Source: Ruminococcus sp.
GTDB taxonomy: Bacteria; Bacillota; Clostridia; Oscillospirales; Ruminococcaceae
Assembly (NCBI GenBank): GCA_017460665.1
Contig: JAFUAO010000016.1
Coordinates: 46,366 to 110,365, forward strand
Direction: 5' to 3'
Length of the DNA: 64,000 bases
Shown: positions 8,614 through 17,442 of the stretch, in pieces
How positions within the stretch are numbered: the stretch's first letter is position 1
Layout: each line of letters opens with the position of its first letter
Made by a program: the position numbers and the translations under genes
Notes under the pieces: generated by a model
The model's input: the letters and a program-made list of their open reading frames with translations, nothing else
Told to the model about the DNA's origin: nothing
Database searches by the model: none

Positions 8614-9006
8614 GTCCGCCAACGGCGGACTATATCGAATTGATCTGTAGGGGCGCACATCGTTCGCCCGGCCTCCTTCGACCGTTTTCGTGTGCATAAG
8701 ACCTCACCGCCCGGCTCAAGCCGGGCGGCACTGGAGGGCAAAGAGGAACACCTCCGGAGGGGAGGGCTTTAACAAAAAAACTGGTACAAAAGCCGTCGGC
8801 CCTCCCCTCTCTTCGGTTTTCCTCTCTGCACTCTCTTTTCCCTCATACCCCACCCCGCCGGCTTTTGACTATCCTTCGCAGGACCCTCCGGGCCTGCTGA
8901 CCTAGAAATATAGGGCGGTGGCTTTGGATACGTTCGCCCGGTGGTCTTCGTTAATGGCACGGGCGCACAATGTGCGCCCCTACAGATCCGTCCGCCAACG
9001 GCGGAC
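8614..9006. mobile_element. MITE-like non-coding element with terminal inverted repeats
   Basis: Both ends carry the same 17-nt palindrome (GTCCGCCAACGGCGGAC at 8614-8630 and 8990-9006). Just inside lies a perfect 19-nt inverted repeat: GATCTGTAGGGGCGCACAT at 8642-8660 and its complement at 8970-8988. The interior contains CGTTCGCCCGG in direct orientation at both sides and a long G/A-rich to C/T-rich foldback (about 8757-8818), but no credible coding sequence. The layout suggests a non-autonomous transposable or composite palindromic repeat element in the yfhO/cysteine desulfurase intergenic region. A related palindrome occurs near 58705. Confidence 0.55.
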
Positions 9007-9096
9007 ACCGCAACTAATAACTATGCACTAATAACTTGAAACTAAACTAATAACTCGAAACTGAAAAAGCATTGAAAACCTCCCGATACCGAAAAC

Positions 9097-9125
9097 TTGC
9101 ATTTCATGCCAAGATGTGATATAAT
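9097..9125 (+). promoter_or_regulatory. Sigma-A promoter of the cysteine desulfurase-thiI operon
   Basis: TTGCAT (9097-9102), 17 bp, TATAAT (9120-9125), 36 bp before the start codon. Confidence 0.75.
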
Positions 9126-9160
9126 TAAAGGTACTGTATATTTAGTTAGGTGGTCGAACA

Positions 9161-10291
9161 ATGTCTGTTTATCTCGATAACGCCGCTACGACAAAGCCCT
9201 GCGCTGAAGCAGTGGCTGCGGCTGTAGCTGCAATGACCGAAAACTTCGGGAACCCCTCCTCCCTCCACAGGGCCGGCCTTGAGGCTCAGCTCGCCGTTGA
9301 CAGCGCCCGGAAGATCATCGCCGGGACCCTCGGTGCTCTTCCGGAAAACATCATCTTCACCTCCGGAGCTACCGAGAGCAACAACCTGGCTCTCCGTGGA
9401 GCAACCGCCGCTTACGGCAAAAAACGCCGAAAGATCGTGGCTTCTTCGGTGGAGCACGCCTCTGTTGAGGAGACCCTTGCCGCTCTGGAGGCCTCCGGCT
9501 TCACGGTGGAGCGGATCTCTCCCCGGGAGGACGGGAAATTCTACTCAGCGGACTTTCTTTCAGCCTGCGGAGAGGACACTGTACTTCTGACTATGATGCT
9601 GGTCAACAACGAGACCGGCCATATCCTGCCGGTGAAGGAGACCTTCACGGCGGTGAAGAAGCGCTTCCCCCACATCATCACCCACACCGACTGCGTTCAG
9701 GGCTACATGAAGCTGCCCATCAAGGCCAAGTCCCTTTGTGCGGACCTGATCTCCCTGAGCGCCCACAAGATCCACGGCGTCAAGGGCGTGGGAGCGCTGT
9801 ATATAGCCAAGGGCGTCCGTGTGCTGCCGATCGTTACCGGCGGAAAACAGGAGAAGGGGATCCGCTCCGGCACCGAGAGCGTTCCGCTGATCGCAGCCTT
9901 CGGAGCAGCAGCCGAGAAGCTCTCTCCCACTATCTCGGAGCGCTGGGAAAGAGTCACAGGCCTCAGAGCTCATCTGCTGGAGGAGCTGGCCAAGATCCCC
10001 GGTGTTTCGGTGAATTCCCCGGAGGAGGGCTCTCCCTATGTGGTGAATATCTCCGCCGCAGGCAAGCGCTCTGAGATCATGCTGCACTTTTTGGAGAGCA
10101 AGGGGATCTATGTTTCCAGCGGATCGGCCTGCTCCAAGGGCCAGCAGAGCGGAGTCCTGGGGCAGTTCGGCGTGACGGGCAAGCTGGCGGACAGCGCCCT
10201 CCGCATAAGCATGACTGCCGAGACCACCGAGGAGGAGCTGGACCGGTTCTGTCAGGCGCTGGCAGAGGGTACCGAAAAGGTGAGGGGATAG
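9161..10291 (+). CDS. Cysteine desulfurase (NifS/IscS-like, class V aminotransferase fold)
   Basis: 376 aa. It begins MSVYLDNAATTKPC, the class V N-terminus. It has the PLP lysine in SAHKIHGVKGVG (about K203) and the catalytic persulfide cysteine in SSGSACSKGQ (about C324) on a short loop. It removes sulfur from cysteine to form a protein persulfide. ThiI follows 66 bp downstream, so the likely job is sulfur donation for tRNA 4-thiouridine, like the NifZ-ThiI pair of Bacillus; a role in Fe-S assembly cannot be excluded. AGGTGG precedes the ATG. Confidence 0.92.
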   Translation: MSVYLDNAATTKPCAEAVAAAVAAMTENFGNPSSLHRAGLEAQLAVDSARKIIAGTLGALPENIIFTSGATESNNLALRGATAAYGKKRRKIVASSVEHASVEETLAALEASGFTVERISPREDGKFYSADFLSACGEDTVLLTMMLVNNETGHILPVKETFTAVKKRFPHIITHTDCVQGYMKLPIKAKSLCADLISLSAHKIHGVKGVGALYIAKGVRVLPIVTGGKQEKGIRSGTESVPLIAAFGAAAEKLSPTISERWERVTGLRAHLLEELAKIPGVSVNSPEEGSPYVVNISAAGKRSEIMLHFLESKGIYVSSGSACSKGQQSGVLGQFGVTGKLADSALRISMTAETTEEELDRFCQALAEGTEKVRG

Positions 10292-10357
10292 CATGAGGAT
10301 CGAGCTTACTGTTTGAGCAAATGCGTTATACATTATAAATAGTATAGGAGAAGAAAA

Positions 10358-11536
10358 ATGAAAGAGATCATACTTGTAAAATACGGCGAAATGGCTCTCA
10401 AGGGCCTGAACAAGAAGACCTTCGAGGACATACTGATCAAGAATATCAAGCGGAGGCTGAAGGGACTGGGGCATTTTCAGCTGACCAGCGCCCAGTCCAC
10501 TACCTACATCACGCCTCTTGACGAGGACATCGAGCTGGAGGACGTGGCCGAGCGTGTGGGCAAGATCTTCGGTATCGCCGCATACTGCCGGGCCTGTGTC
10601 TGCGAGAAGGACTTCGCCGACATCACCGAGAAGAGCATCGATTACCTCAGCGAGATCCTCACCGGCGCCAAGACTTTCAAGGTAGCTGCAAAGCGCTCAG
10701 ACAAGGCCTTCCCCATGAAGTCCCCTGAGATCTGCGCCGAGCTGGGCGGGATCCTGCTGGAGAGGTTCCCCCACCTGACCGTTGACGTGAAGGAGCCGGA
10801 GATCGTGGTCACTGTGGAGATCCGTGACACCAATGCCTACATCCATGCGGAGAACATCAAGGGCGCCGGCGGACTTCCCGTCGGCAGCAGCGGCAAGGCC
10901 ATGCTCCTGCTCTCCGGCGGTATCGACAGTCCCGTGGCCGGCTATATGATGGCAAAAAGGGGAGTCCACATCTCCGCTGTCCATTATGTCAGCCCGCCCT
11001 ATACCTCCGACCGTGCTCAGCTAAAGGTGGAGCAGCTCTGCCAGAAGCTGACGGACTACTGCGGCGGGATCGCATTCTACTGCGTGCCCTTCACCGAGAT
11101 CCAGGAGGCTATCAAGGACAACTGCCCGGAGGAGTTCTTCACCGTGATCATGAGAAGGCTCATGATGGAGATCGCCCAGAGGATAAGCGAGAAGGAGGGC
11201 TGTCTTGCCCTGATCACCGGCGAGAGCGTTGGACAGGTGGCCAGCCAGACCATGGCGGCGATCGCCTGTACCGATGCGGTGTGCCGGATCCCGGTGTTCC
11301 GTCCCTGCGTAGGCATGGACAAGACCGAGATCATCGAGACCGCACGAAAGATCGACACCTTCGACACCTCCGTGCTGCCCTATGAGGACTGCTGCACGGT
11401 GTTCACGCCCCGTCACCCCAAGGTAAGGCCGAGGCTGGAGGACATCGAAAAGGCTCAGAACAGCTTCGACTTCGAGCCCCTTATCCAGAAGGCCGTAGAG
11501 GGGACAGAGCTGAAAACGTTCAGCTTCGGGGGCTGA
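10358..11536 (+). CDS. thiI: tRNA 4-thiouridine synthase ThiI
   Basis: 392 aa. It has an N-terminal ferredoxin-like region and THUMP domain (residues about 1-165), then a PP-loop ATP pyrophosphatase domain with LLSGGIDSPVAGY at about 184-196 and the ITGESVGQVASQT motif. It adenylates U8 of tRNA and inserts sulfur. There is no C-terminal rhodanese domain, so this is the short Firmicutes form that relies on a dedicated cysteine desulfurase, which lies directly upstream. AGGAG sits 7 bp before the ATG. Confidence 0.95.
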   Translation: MKEIILVKYGEMALKGLNKKTFEDILIKNIKRRLKGLGHFQLTSAQSTTYITPLDEDIELEDVAERVGKIFGIAAYCRACVCEKDFADITEKSIDYLSEILTGAKTFKVAAKRSDKAFPMKSPEICAELGGILLERFPHLTVDVKEPEIVVTVEIRDTNAYIHAENIKGAGGLPVGSSGKAMLLLSGGIDSPVAGYMMAKRGVHISAVHYVSPPYTSDRAQLKVEQLCQKLTDYCGGIAFYCVPFTEIQEAIKDNCPEEFFTVIMRRLMMEIAQRISEKEGCLALITGESVGQVASQTMAAIACTDAVCRIPVFRPCVGMDKTEIIETARKIDTFDTSVLPYEDCCTVFTPRHPKVRPRLEDIEKAQNSFDFEPLIQKAVEGTELKTFSFGG

Positions 11537-11639
11537 GCTAACTGCACAAGATCGGCGGCAAATTTTTGTTGGATCTGCTGAGAAATCAGGGGAATTTTCC
11601 CTGAAAGAAGGTAAGTCTGTGAAACTTTGTCCGGAAATC

Positions 11640-11669
11640 TTGACAAGATAGTTACAAATGATGTAGAAT
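11640..11669 (+). promoter_or_regulatory. Probable promoter of the sortase operon
   Basis: TTGACA (11640-11645), 18 bp, TAGAAT (11664-11669). About 115 nt of leader follow before the first sortase; the leader contains imperfect repeats but no structure I recognise. Confidence 0.6.
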
Positions 11670-11783
11670 TAAAGTGGCGAAGAGGGGCGAGCTATACCCT
11701 TTTGACGATGAGCCGCCGCTCTGAGCAGGTAACATCAGTATTACCTCTCAGCACCAACTATATACTGATGGAGGCGAGATCCC

Positions 11784-13349
11784 ATGACTGACAATATCAA
11801 CGGCCCACAGGACGGCGAGCTGTCCGAGGCCGAAAAGCGTGCTCAGCGGATAAAGGCGATCCGCAGCGCTATACATTCTGAGCCTGAGGCCGAGCCCCCC
11901 CAGGAGGCGCCTGCCGACGATTGGGAGAGCGGACTTGCAGCAAGGCTTGCTAAGATCAAGAAGGAGAAGGAGTCCAAGGCGGCTGCTCCTGAGGAAGTCG
12001 TTCCCGAGGAGGAAGTTCCTGTTGAGGCGGCTGCTCCTGAGGAAGTCATTCCCGAGGAGGAAGTTCCTGTTGAGGAGGCCGCTGAGGAAGTCGTTCCCGA
12101 GGAAGAAGCTCCCGTTGAGGAGGCCGCTGAGGAGATCGTTCCCGAAGAGGCTCCTGTTGAGGAGGCACCTGAGGAGACTGCTCCTGTGACGGAGAGAGCT
12201 GCTGCGCCTGTTGGCCCGGTAAAGCGGACCATGAAGGCTGCTCCCACACCAGCCACCGAAACTCAGGCCGCACCGCCGCCTGAGCCGCCAAAGCCCTCCG
12301 GCAAGAAAAAGAAGAAGAAAAAGAAGAAAAAGACCCTTGCCCAGAGTATCAGGGGACTGTTCCCGGAGAAGGACGACAGTATCCTTGAAAGGATCCGCAA
12401 GCTGGTCTTCCTTGGCTCGATCGCAGCCATCGTGGTGTGCGGTTACATGGTGTCGGACTACTACCTGGATCTGTGGATGAACCGCAGAAAGAGCCAGGAC
12501 GTGGCCGATATCTATCATATCTATGAGCCGGTATACAACGACACTGAGGAAACTCAGGAGATGAAGCGCAACAAGACCTACGTCCTGCTGGACGCTGCAA
12601 AGAAGCTCCTTGACATCAACGACGAGATCGTTGGCTTCATGACTATCGAGGGGACTCCCATAGACATCCCCGTTATGCAGACCAAGGACAACTCAAAGTA
12701 CCTTAACTTGAATTTCCGTGGGGAGGAGTCCCGTGCAGGTGCTCTCTTCCTTGACTGGAGGAACCACTTCGACGACGTGGACGATCAGGGCCACTTGAAG
12801 GAGGACAACTCCGACAACCTTGTGGTCTACGGTCACAATATGGCTGATGACAGTATGTTCGGCTCGCTGAAATACTACCAGCGCAACGCCGATTACTACG
12901 ACCAGCACCCCCTGATCCGTTTCAATTCCAATTATGAGTACTACACCTATAAGATATTCGCATTTTTCATCGTGGACGCCGAGGACGAGTCTTCTACGAA
13001 GTACGACTGCTGGAACCACCTTACCTTTAATACAGAGGAGGAGTTCTATGACTTCGTCAACGAGGCGAAGCGTCGCTCGATCAGACTGAACGATGTCGAT
13101 GTCAAGTACGGCGACCAGCTCCTTACCCTTTCTACCTGCAATACCCTGCTGGGCGACAGGGGAAGACTGATCGTCATGGCAAGACAGGTCCGCACCTTTG
13201 AGGATGTGGAGAACTGGGCCCCTGAGAGCTGGGAAAACCCCAACATCAAGTATCCCACCATGTACTATAATTCCCGTCCTGATGAAAAATACGACCCCAA
13301 CGCCGAGTTCGTTCCCTACGAGCCCGACGAGGACGATGCTGAGGAGTAA
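11784..13349 (+). CDS. Class B sortase with Glu/Pro/Ala-rich N-terminal extension
   Basis: 521 aa. Residues about 60-145 are low-complexity repeats of EEVVPEEEVPVEEAA type, followed by a run of ten lysines (about 174-183) and one transmembrane helix (about 208-230). The sortase domain (about 255-475) has the catalytic His in VVYGHNMADDSMFG (about 350), Cys in LTLSTC (about 451) and Arg in RGRLIVMARQ. Sortases of this class attach surface proteins or act on specialised substrates. The acidic extension would be cytoplasmic given a positive-inside Lys run, which is unusual. No NPQTN/LPXTG-type substrate was found in the window. A second sortase follows after 3 bp. Confidence 0.88.
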   Translation: MTDNINGPQDGELSEAEKRAQRIKAIRSAIHSEPEAEPPQEAPADDWESGLAARLAKIKKEKESKAAAPEEVVPEEEVPVEAAAPEEVIPEEEVPVEEAAEEVVPEEEAPVEEAAEEIVPEEAPVEEAPEETAPVTERAAAPVGPVKRTMKAAPTPATETQAAPPPEPPKPSGKKKKKKKKKKTLAQSIRGLFPEKDDSILERIRKLVFLGSIAAIVVCGYMVSDYYLDLWMNRRKSQDVADIYHIYEPVYNDTEETQEMKRNKTYVLLDAAKKLLDINDEIVGFMTIEGTPIDIPVMQTKDNSKYLNLNFRGEESRAGALFLDWRNHFDDVDDQGHLKEDNSDNLVVYGHNMADDSMFGSLKYYQRNADYYDQHPLIRFNSNYEYYTYKIFAFFIVDAEDESSTKYDCWNHLTFNTEEEFYDFVNEAKRRSIRLNDVDVKYGDQLLTLSTCNTLLGDRGRLIVMARQVRTFEDVENWAPESWENPNIKYPTMYYNSRPDEKYDPNAEFVPYEPDEDDAEE

Positions 13350-13352
13350 GCA

Positions 13353-14270
13353 ATGAACAAAAAAGCAAAGATCGTTTCGGCTGCCGCAGCCGGTATTGCG
13401 GCCATTGGACTTGCTGTCGGAGCTGTTGTCCTGGACCACGATGACAAGGGAGTCCCCACTGTCAGCGATATAGTGGAGGTAACTCAGGCACCTACCGAGC
13501 CGCCTACCCTTCCGAGATATGAGTACGTCCCCTCTGAGGGCGGCATGACCGAGAGGGCGAAGATGCTCCTGAAAAAGAACAAGGACATCTATGGCTGGAT
13601 CAAGATCGAGAACACTCAGGTGGACTACCCCGTGGTGAGAGACCCCGGCGAGATCCCTGCCGGTGTCGCCATGTACGGCGGCGAGGCCTTGGAGTACAAT
13701 TCCTTCTACCTCGACCACGACCTGGATCTGAACTACCTCCGTGAGGGCACCCTCTTCATGGACTGGCGTGACGACTTCGGGAGCGTCGAGGAGGACCAGT
13801 CCGAGAATATAGTGATCTACGGACACAATATGGCTAACAATACGATGTTCGGCTCCCTTAGAAGATACCGTCAGGACTACGATTTCTATGAGGAGGCCCC
13901 GTTCATCGAGATGAGCTCCAATTACCGTGACTATGACTACGTTATCTTCGCCTGCCTTATCACCAGCGGAAATTGGTACACCGATTTCGTTTACTGGGAT
14001 ATGGAGGAGCTGGATACCGACGAGGAGTTCAACTCCTATCTGGAAAGCGTCCGCTCAAAGCAGATGTTCGACACCGGGATAGATGTCCAGCCCGGTGATA
14101 AGCTGCTGACCCTCTCTACCTGCTACGCCGATGAGGACAACTCACGTTTCCTTGTGGTGGCGAGAAGGCTGAGGGACGGCGAGGTGGCAGGGGACCTTTC
14201 CTCTGTCCAGCATACCGAGGAATACATAAAGGCATACTCTCAGGACAGCGAGGAGAGCGCCGAAAACTGA
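13353..14270 (+). CDS. Class B sortase (second, tandem copy)
   Basis: 305 aa. An N-terminal signal-anchor helix (residues about 8-27) is followed by a class B sortase domain with His in VIYGHNMANNTMFG (about 157), Cys in LTLSTC (about 257) and Arg in NSRFLVVARR. It is similar to the upstream sortase throughout the catalytic domain, including the MDWR(D/N) segment, and looks like an old tandem duplication without the acidic extension. GAGGAG within the end of the first sortase serves as its ribosome binding site. The SpoIID-like gene follows after about 37 bp. Confidence 0.9.
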   Translation: MNKKAKIVSAAAAGIAAIGLAVGAVVLDHDDKGVPTVSDIVEVTQAPTEPPTLPRYEYVPSEGGMTERAKMLLKKNKDIYGWIKIENTQVDYPVVRDPGEIPAGVAMYGGEALEYNSFYLDHDLDLNYLREGTLFMDWRDDFGSVEEDQSENIVIYGHNMANNTMFGSLRRYRQDYDFYEEAPFIEMSSNYRDYDYVIFACLITSGNWYTDFVYWDMEELDTDEEFNSYLESVRSKQMFDTGIDVQPGDKLLTLSTCYADEDNSRFLVVARRLRDGEVAGDLSSVQHTEEYIKAYSQDSEESAEN

Positions 14271-14307
14271 CCCTGAGCCGCTCTGCGGCGGAATGGAGAT
14301 GGTAAAG

Positions 14308-15624
14308 ATGGATATACGACATACTCTCAGGCGGAGCGCTGCTCTGCTGGCAGGTATGATGCTGCTGGCCGGTGTTCCGGGGCAAGCTCATGCGGAGGAG
14401 CCTACGACTGCTCCTGCTACTGAAGCTGCAACGGCCGAGGCCACAGAGGAGGCGACGACTGAGCCTGCTACGGCTCCAAGTGAGGAGACCGAAGAGGAGG
14501 CCGAGCCGGAATGGTTCAAGGCCGAGATCACGCAGTACGACGACAGCCTCTCCCTGATCAGCTATGAAACTGCGCCTGAGTCCGAGGGCAAGCCCAAGGA
14601 GAAGAAAAAGCAGAAAAAGACCGAGGCGGACGTTGATCCGACCCCCGTCGAGCTCATAACCACCGGCGGCTACGTCGGCGAGATCCCCTGGGTCCAGAAC
14701 GAGCCCTATATCGACCCTCAGCCCGGACAGTTCGCCATCGTTACATACGGCTGGGGACACGGCGTGGGAATGAGCCAGAATGGTGCCAATTTCTATGCCG
14801 ATTACAGCGGCTGGAACTATCAGGACATCCTCTTCCACTACTACCCCGGTACCTATCTTATGAATACCGGCCTTGCTGAGGACGAGGAGATCACGATCGC
14901 CGGAGTCTCCGGAGATGTGCTGACTCAGGTGTCGAAGATCGTGTTCAACGAGGTGGGCAGCTCCATGAACTATGAGGCTATCAAGGCTCAGGCTGTAGCT
15001 GTTTACACCTATTGTAAGTACAACGGCAACGACTCCAGCGACCTGAGAGGAAAGGCTGATCCTCCCCAGAACGTCATCGACGCCTGTGCTGAGGTGCTGG
15101 GCGAGGCCCTTTACTTCGAGGACGACTACGCACTGACCATGTTCTCTGCCTCAAGCGGAGGCATAACGGCAAACTGCTATGAGGTGTTCTGGGCTGATAT
15201 ACCCTACCTCAGGAGCGTTTCCAGCGACTATGACGCTGCCCTTGATCCTCACTACGGATCAGTTACATATTTCTCAGACGACCAGATCCGGAATATGCTG
15301 GAGAAGTGCTATAATATCAAGCTCTCAGACGACCCCGGCAACTGGATCCAGCCCAATTATTCCGACGAAACGGGATATGTTACACTGGTGAACATCGACG
15401 ACCAGCTCATCGTTAGAGGCTATGAGTTCAAGCTGGCTATGGGCTTCAAATCGTCGAAATTCAATGTATATTACACCTACAGGCCTGCTCCGGCGGCGCC
15501 TGCTGAGGAGCCCGAGGCCCCTGAGGAGAACTCTCAGGAAGAGCCCACCGAGGCCCCCGCTCAGGAGGAGGCTCCTGAGGAAACGCCTGCTGAAACAGAA
15601 GAAGATACTGCTGGCGCTGAGTGA
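14308..15624 (+). CDS. SpoIID/LytB-like secreted protein with permuted motif order
   Basis: About 438 aa from the third in-frame ATG, which has GGAG 9 bp upstream; earlier ATGs at 14293 and 14299 lack spacing. A signal peptide (to about residue 28, AHAEE) is followed by a Thr/Glu-rich linker. GHGVGMSQ and the HYYPGTYL segment come first (about 150-190). The SpoIID core then follows (NEVGSS and EAIKAQAVAVYTY at about 214-232, SASSGG near 282, VFWADIPYLRSV). In ordinary SpoIID proteins GHGVGMSQ is C-terminal. SpoIID is a lytic transglycosylase acting on denuded glycan. The C-terminus is Pro/Glu-rich. The sortase neighbours suggest a cell-wall role. Confidence 0.8.
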   Translation: MDIRHTLRRSAALLAGMMLLAGVPGQAHAEEPTTAPATEAATAEATEEATTEPATAPSEETEEEAEPEWFKAEITQYDDSLSLISYETAPESEGKPKEKKKQKKTEADVDPTPVELITTGGYVGEIPWVQNEPYIDPQPGQFAIVTYGWGHGVGMSQNGANFYADYSGWNYQDILFHYYPGTYLMNTGLAEDEEITIAGVSGDVLTQVSKIVFNEVGSSMNYEAIKAQAVAVYTYCKYNGNDSSDLRGKADPPQNVIDACAEVLGEALYFEDDYALTMFSASSGGITANCYEVFWADIPYLRSVSSDYDAALDPHYGSVTYFSDDQIRNMLEKCYNIKLSDDPGNWIQPNYSDETGYVTLVNIDDQLIVRGYEFKLAMGFKSSKFNVYYTYRPAPAAPAEEPEAPEENSQEEPTEAPAQEEAPEETPAETEEDTAGAE

Positions 15625-15636
15625 TAAGAACAAAAG

Positions 15637-15698
15637 AAAATAAGTCTTTGGGCAGCAGCGGCAAAAACCGCTCTGTCCGGAGGCTTATTTTCCGTTTT
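15637..15698 (+). terminator. Terminator after the sortase-SpoIID operon
   Basis: A long interrupted hairpin whose outer stem is AAAATAAG (15637-15644) / CTTATTTT (15684-15691), with an inner AGCGG/CCGCT stem, followed by a T-tract. Confidence 0.8.
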
Positions 15699-15881
15699 TG
15701 AAGGAAGGAGACCCAAAAGGTGAAATTTTCCTGCTTTTGCCCCAAAAAGGTGATCGTGGGTGAAGAAAATAGCAAAAAAATCGAAACATTTGTTTCGCCG
15801 ACCTGCTGTTTTAGGTAGAATTTTGTACAAAATCACTAAAAACCACCCTTATTTTACCCGAATATTTGTCAGGCATGGTTC
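15699..15881. other. Intergenic stretch upstream of mraZ, no gene seen
   Basis: Between the terminator and the mraZ promoter I see no coding sequence or clear structured element. Confidence 0.5.
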
Positions 15882-15910
15882 TTGATGTTGAGGCTGTTAT
15901 GGAGTATAAT
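15882..15910 (+). promoter_or_regulatory. Promoter of the mraZ/dcw cluster
   Basis: TTGATG (15882-15887), 17 bp, TATAAT (15905-15910). The 95-nt leader has a TGAAATG/CATTTCA hairpin. MraZ normally binds direct repeats in this region, but clear GTGG(A/T)G repeats were not seen. Confidence 0.7.
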
Positions 15911-16004
15911 AGTCATAGAGGTAAAAAAAGGCATTGAAATGTAAAAATTTCCATTTCAGGGTGATCAATTCCACCGGAAGCCGCAGGAAAGCGAGGAGAA
16001 GCAT

Positions 16005-16442
16005 ATGAGAGAGCCTCTTTGTGGTACTTATAATCCAAGTATCGACGCAAAAGGCCGTATGAGCTTCCCCAATAAGCTTCGTGACGTTCTCGGACCGGAA
16101 TTTTACCTCTGCAAAGGCCCCGAGATAGATAAACGGTATATCGCCGTTTATTCTGTTGAGGATTTCGACGAATACAGTGCTAAGCTCTTCCAGATCCCCG
16201 GCGACACTGGCGTCGGTATCAGGAGGATGATCCTGGCCGGTGCTGAAAAGCAGTCTCCGGACAAGCAGGGCCGTATCTTTATCCCTGCAATGCTCCGTGA
16301 GTATGCCGGCATAGATGGCGAGGTAACTGTGATCGGTAACTACAACAAGGCCGAGATCTGGGATCCTGCGAAGCTCAAAGAAGATACCCAGAATATCGAC
16401 ACAGAGGCTTTCAAGGCTGCCTTAGCCGGCTTCGTCTTCTAA
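16005..16442 (+). CDS. mraZ: Transcriptional regulator MraZ
   Basis: 145 aa with two AbrB-like swapped-hairpin halves: GTYNPSIDAKGRMSFPNKLRD near the N-terminus and EKQSPDKQGRIFIPAMLRE in the second half. MraZ forms a ring that binds its own promoter and tunes the division and cell wall cluster. It is the first gene of the cluster here, as in most bacteria. GAGGAG lies 8 bp before the ATG. Confidence 0.95.
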   Translation: MREPLCGTYNPSIDAKGRMSFPNKLRDVLGPEFYLCKGPEIDKRYIAVYSVEDFDEYSAKLFQIPGDTGVGIRRMILAGAEKQSPDKQGRIFIPAMLREYAGIDGEVTVIGNYNKAEIWDPAKLKEDTQNIDTEAFKAALAGFVF

Positions 16443-16509
16443 GTCCCTCTGGAGCTGCGCCCCGGCAGACAGCTTCGCTGCACCGTGACGCTATCATAGG
16501 AGTTGTAGT

Positions 16510-17442
16510 ATGGAATTTAGGCATATCCCGGTCTTACTTGACCAGACCATCAACGGCATGGACATCCGCCCTGAAGGTACCTATGTAGACTGTACCGCAG
16601 GCGCAGGGGGCCATTCCTTTGCCATCGCTTCCCGCCTCAGCGAGAAGGGAAGGCTCATCTCTCTGGACCGTGACCCCGATGCGGTCAGAGCCGCTTCCGA
16701 AAGGCTTGCCCAGTTCGGCAACGCCTGCGTTATCCACAGGAATTATTCCGAGATAAGAAGCGTGCTGGATGAGCTGGGCATCGACAAGGTCGATGGGATA
16801 CTTATGGATCTGGGCGTTTCGTCCTATCAGCTCGACGAGGAGAGCAGAGGGTTTTCCTACCACGGAGACGCTCCGCTGGATATGCGTATGAGCAAGGAGG
16901 GCCAGAGCGCCGCAGATATCGTGAACACTTACTCTGAGGAGCAGCTTGCGAGGATAATGTTCGAGTACGGCGAGGAGAAGTTCTCCCGCAGGATCGCTGC
17001 AAATATCATCGCTGCACGGGAGTCGGCCCCAATAGAGACCACCTCTCAGCTGGCTGACATCATCAGACAGAGCGTTCCCCAAAAGGCCAGAAGGGATAAA
17101 AATCCCTGCAAGAAGGTCTTCCAAAGTTTGCGAATAGCTACGAATATGGAGTTTGACCACCTTGATGCAGGCCTTGATGCCGCCTTTGAAAGCCTTAAGC
17201 CTCATGGCAGACTAGCCGTTATCACCTTCCACTCTTTAGAGGACCGCATCGTTAAGCAGCGGTTCGCCGGTTGGTGCAGGGGCTGTATATGTCCGCCGGA
17301 TTTCCCCCAGTGCGTATGCGGACGCAAGCCGCAGGGCAAACTTGTGAACAAAAAACCTATTGAAGCTGATCAGCAGGAGCTCGACAGCAACAACAGAAGC
17401 AGAAGTGCTAAATTGAGAATAATAGAAAGGAGCGAGCAGTGA
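16510..17442 (+). CDS. rsmH: 16S rRNA (cytosine1402-N4)-methyltransferase RsmH
   Basis: 310 aa. It starts MEFRHIPVLLDQTINGM; SAM motif DCTAGAGGHSFAI, then LMDLGVSSYQLDE, RGFSYHGDAPLDMRM, and the C-terminal ITFHSLEDRIVK with a Cys-rich CICPPDFPQCVC segment. It methylates C1402 in the decoding centre of 16S rRNA. The stop overlaps the next gene (GTGA), so translation of ftsL is coupled. Confidence 0.97.
   Translation: MEFRHIPVLLDQTINGMDIRPEGTYVDCTAGAGGHSFAIASRLSEKGRLISLDRDPDAVRAASERLAQFGNACVIHRNYSEIRSVLDELGIDKVDGILMDLGVSSYQLDEESRGFSYHGDAPLDMRMSKEGQSAADIVNTYSEEQLARIMFEYGEEKFSRRIAANIIAARESAPIETTSQLADIIRQSVPQKARRDKNPCKKVFQSLRIATNMEFDHLDAGLDAAFESLKPHGRLAVITFHSLEDRIVKQRFAGWCRGCICPPDFPQCVCGRKPQGKLVNKKPIEADQQELDSNNRSRSAKLRIIERSEQ

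Noticed and set aside
8690-8905. Short open reading frames inside the 8.6-9.0 kb element
   Set aside because: They have Pro/Ser-rich, non-conserved-looking translations on both strands and lie within a palindromic repeat; no ribosome binding sites were seen.
12300-12339. Poly-A-rich run in the first sortase as a possible slippery frameshift site
   Set aside because: The AAG/AAA run encodes a lysine stretch and the downstream frame is the intact sortase domain, so no shift is needed.
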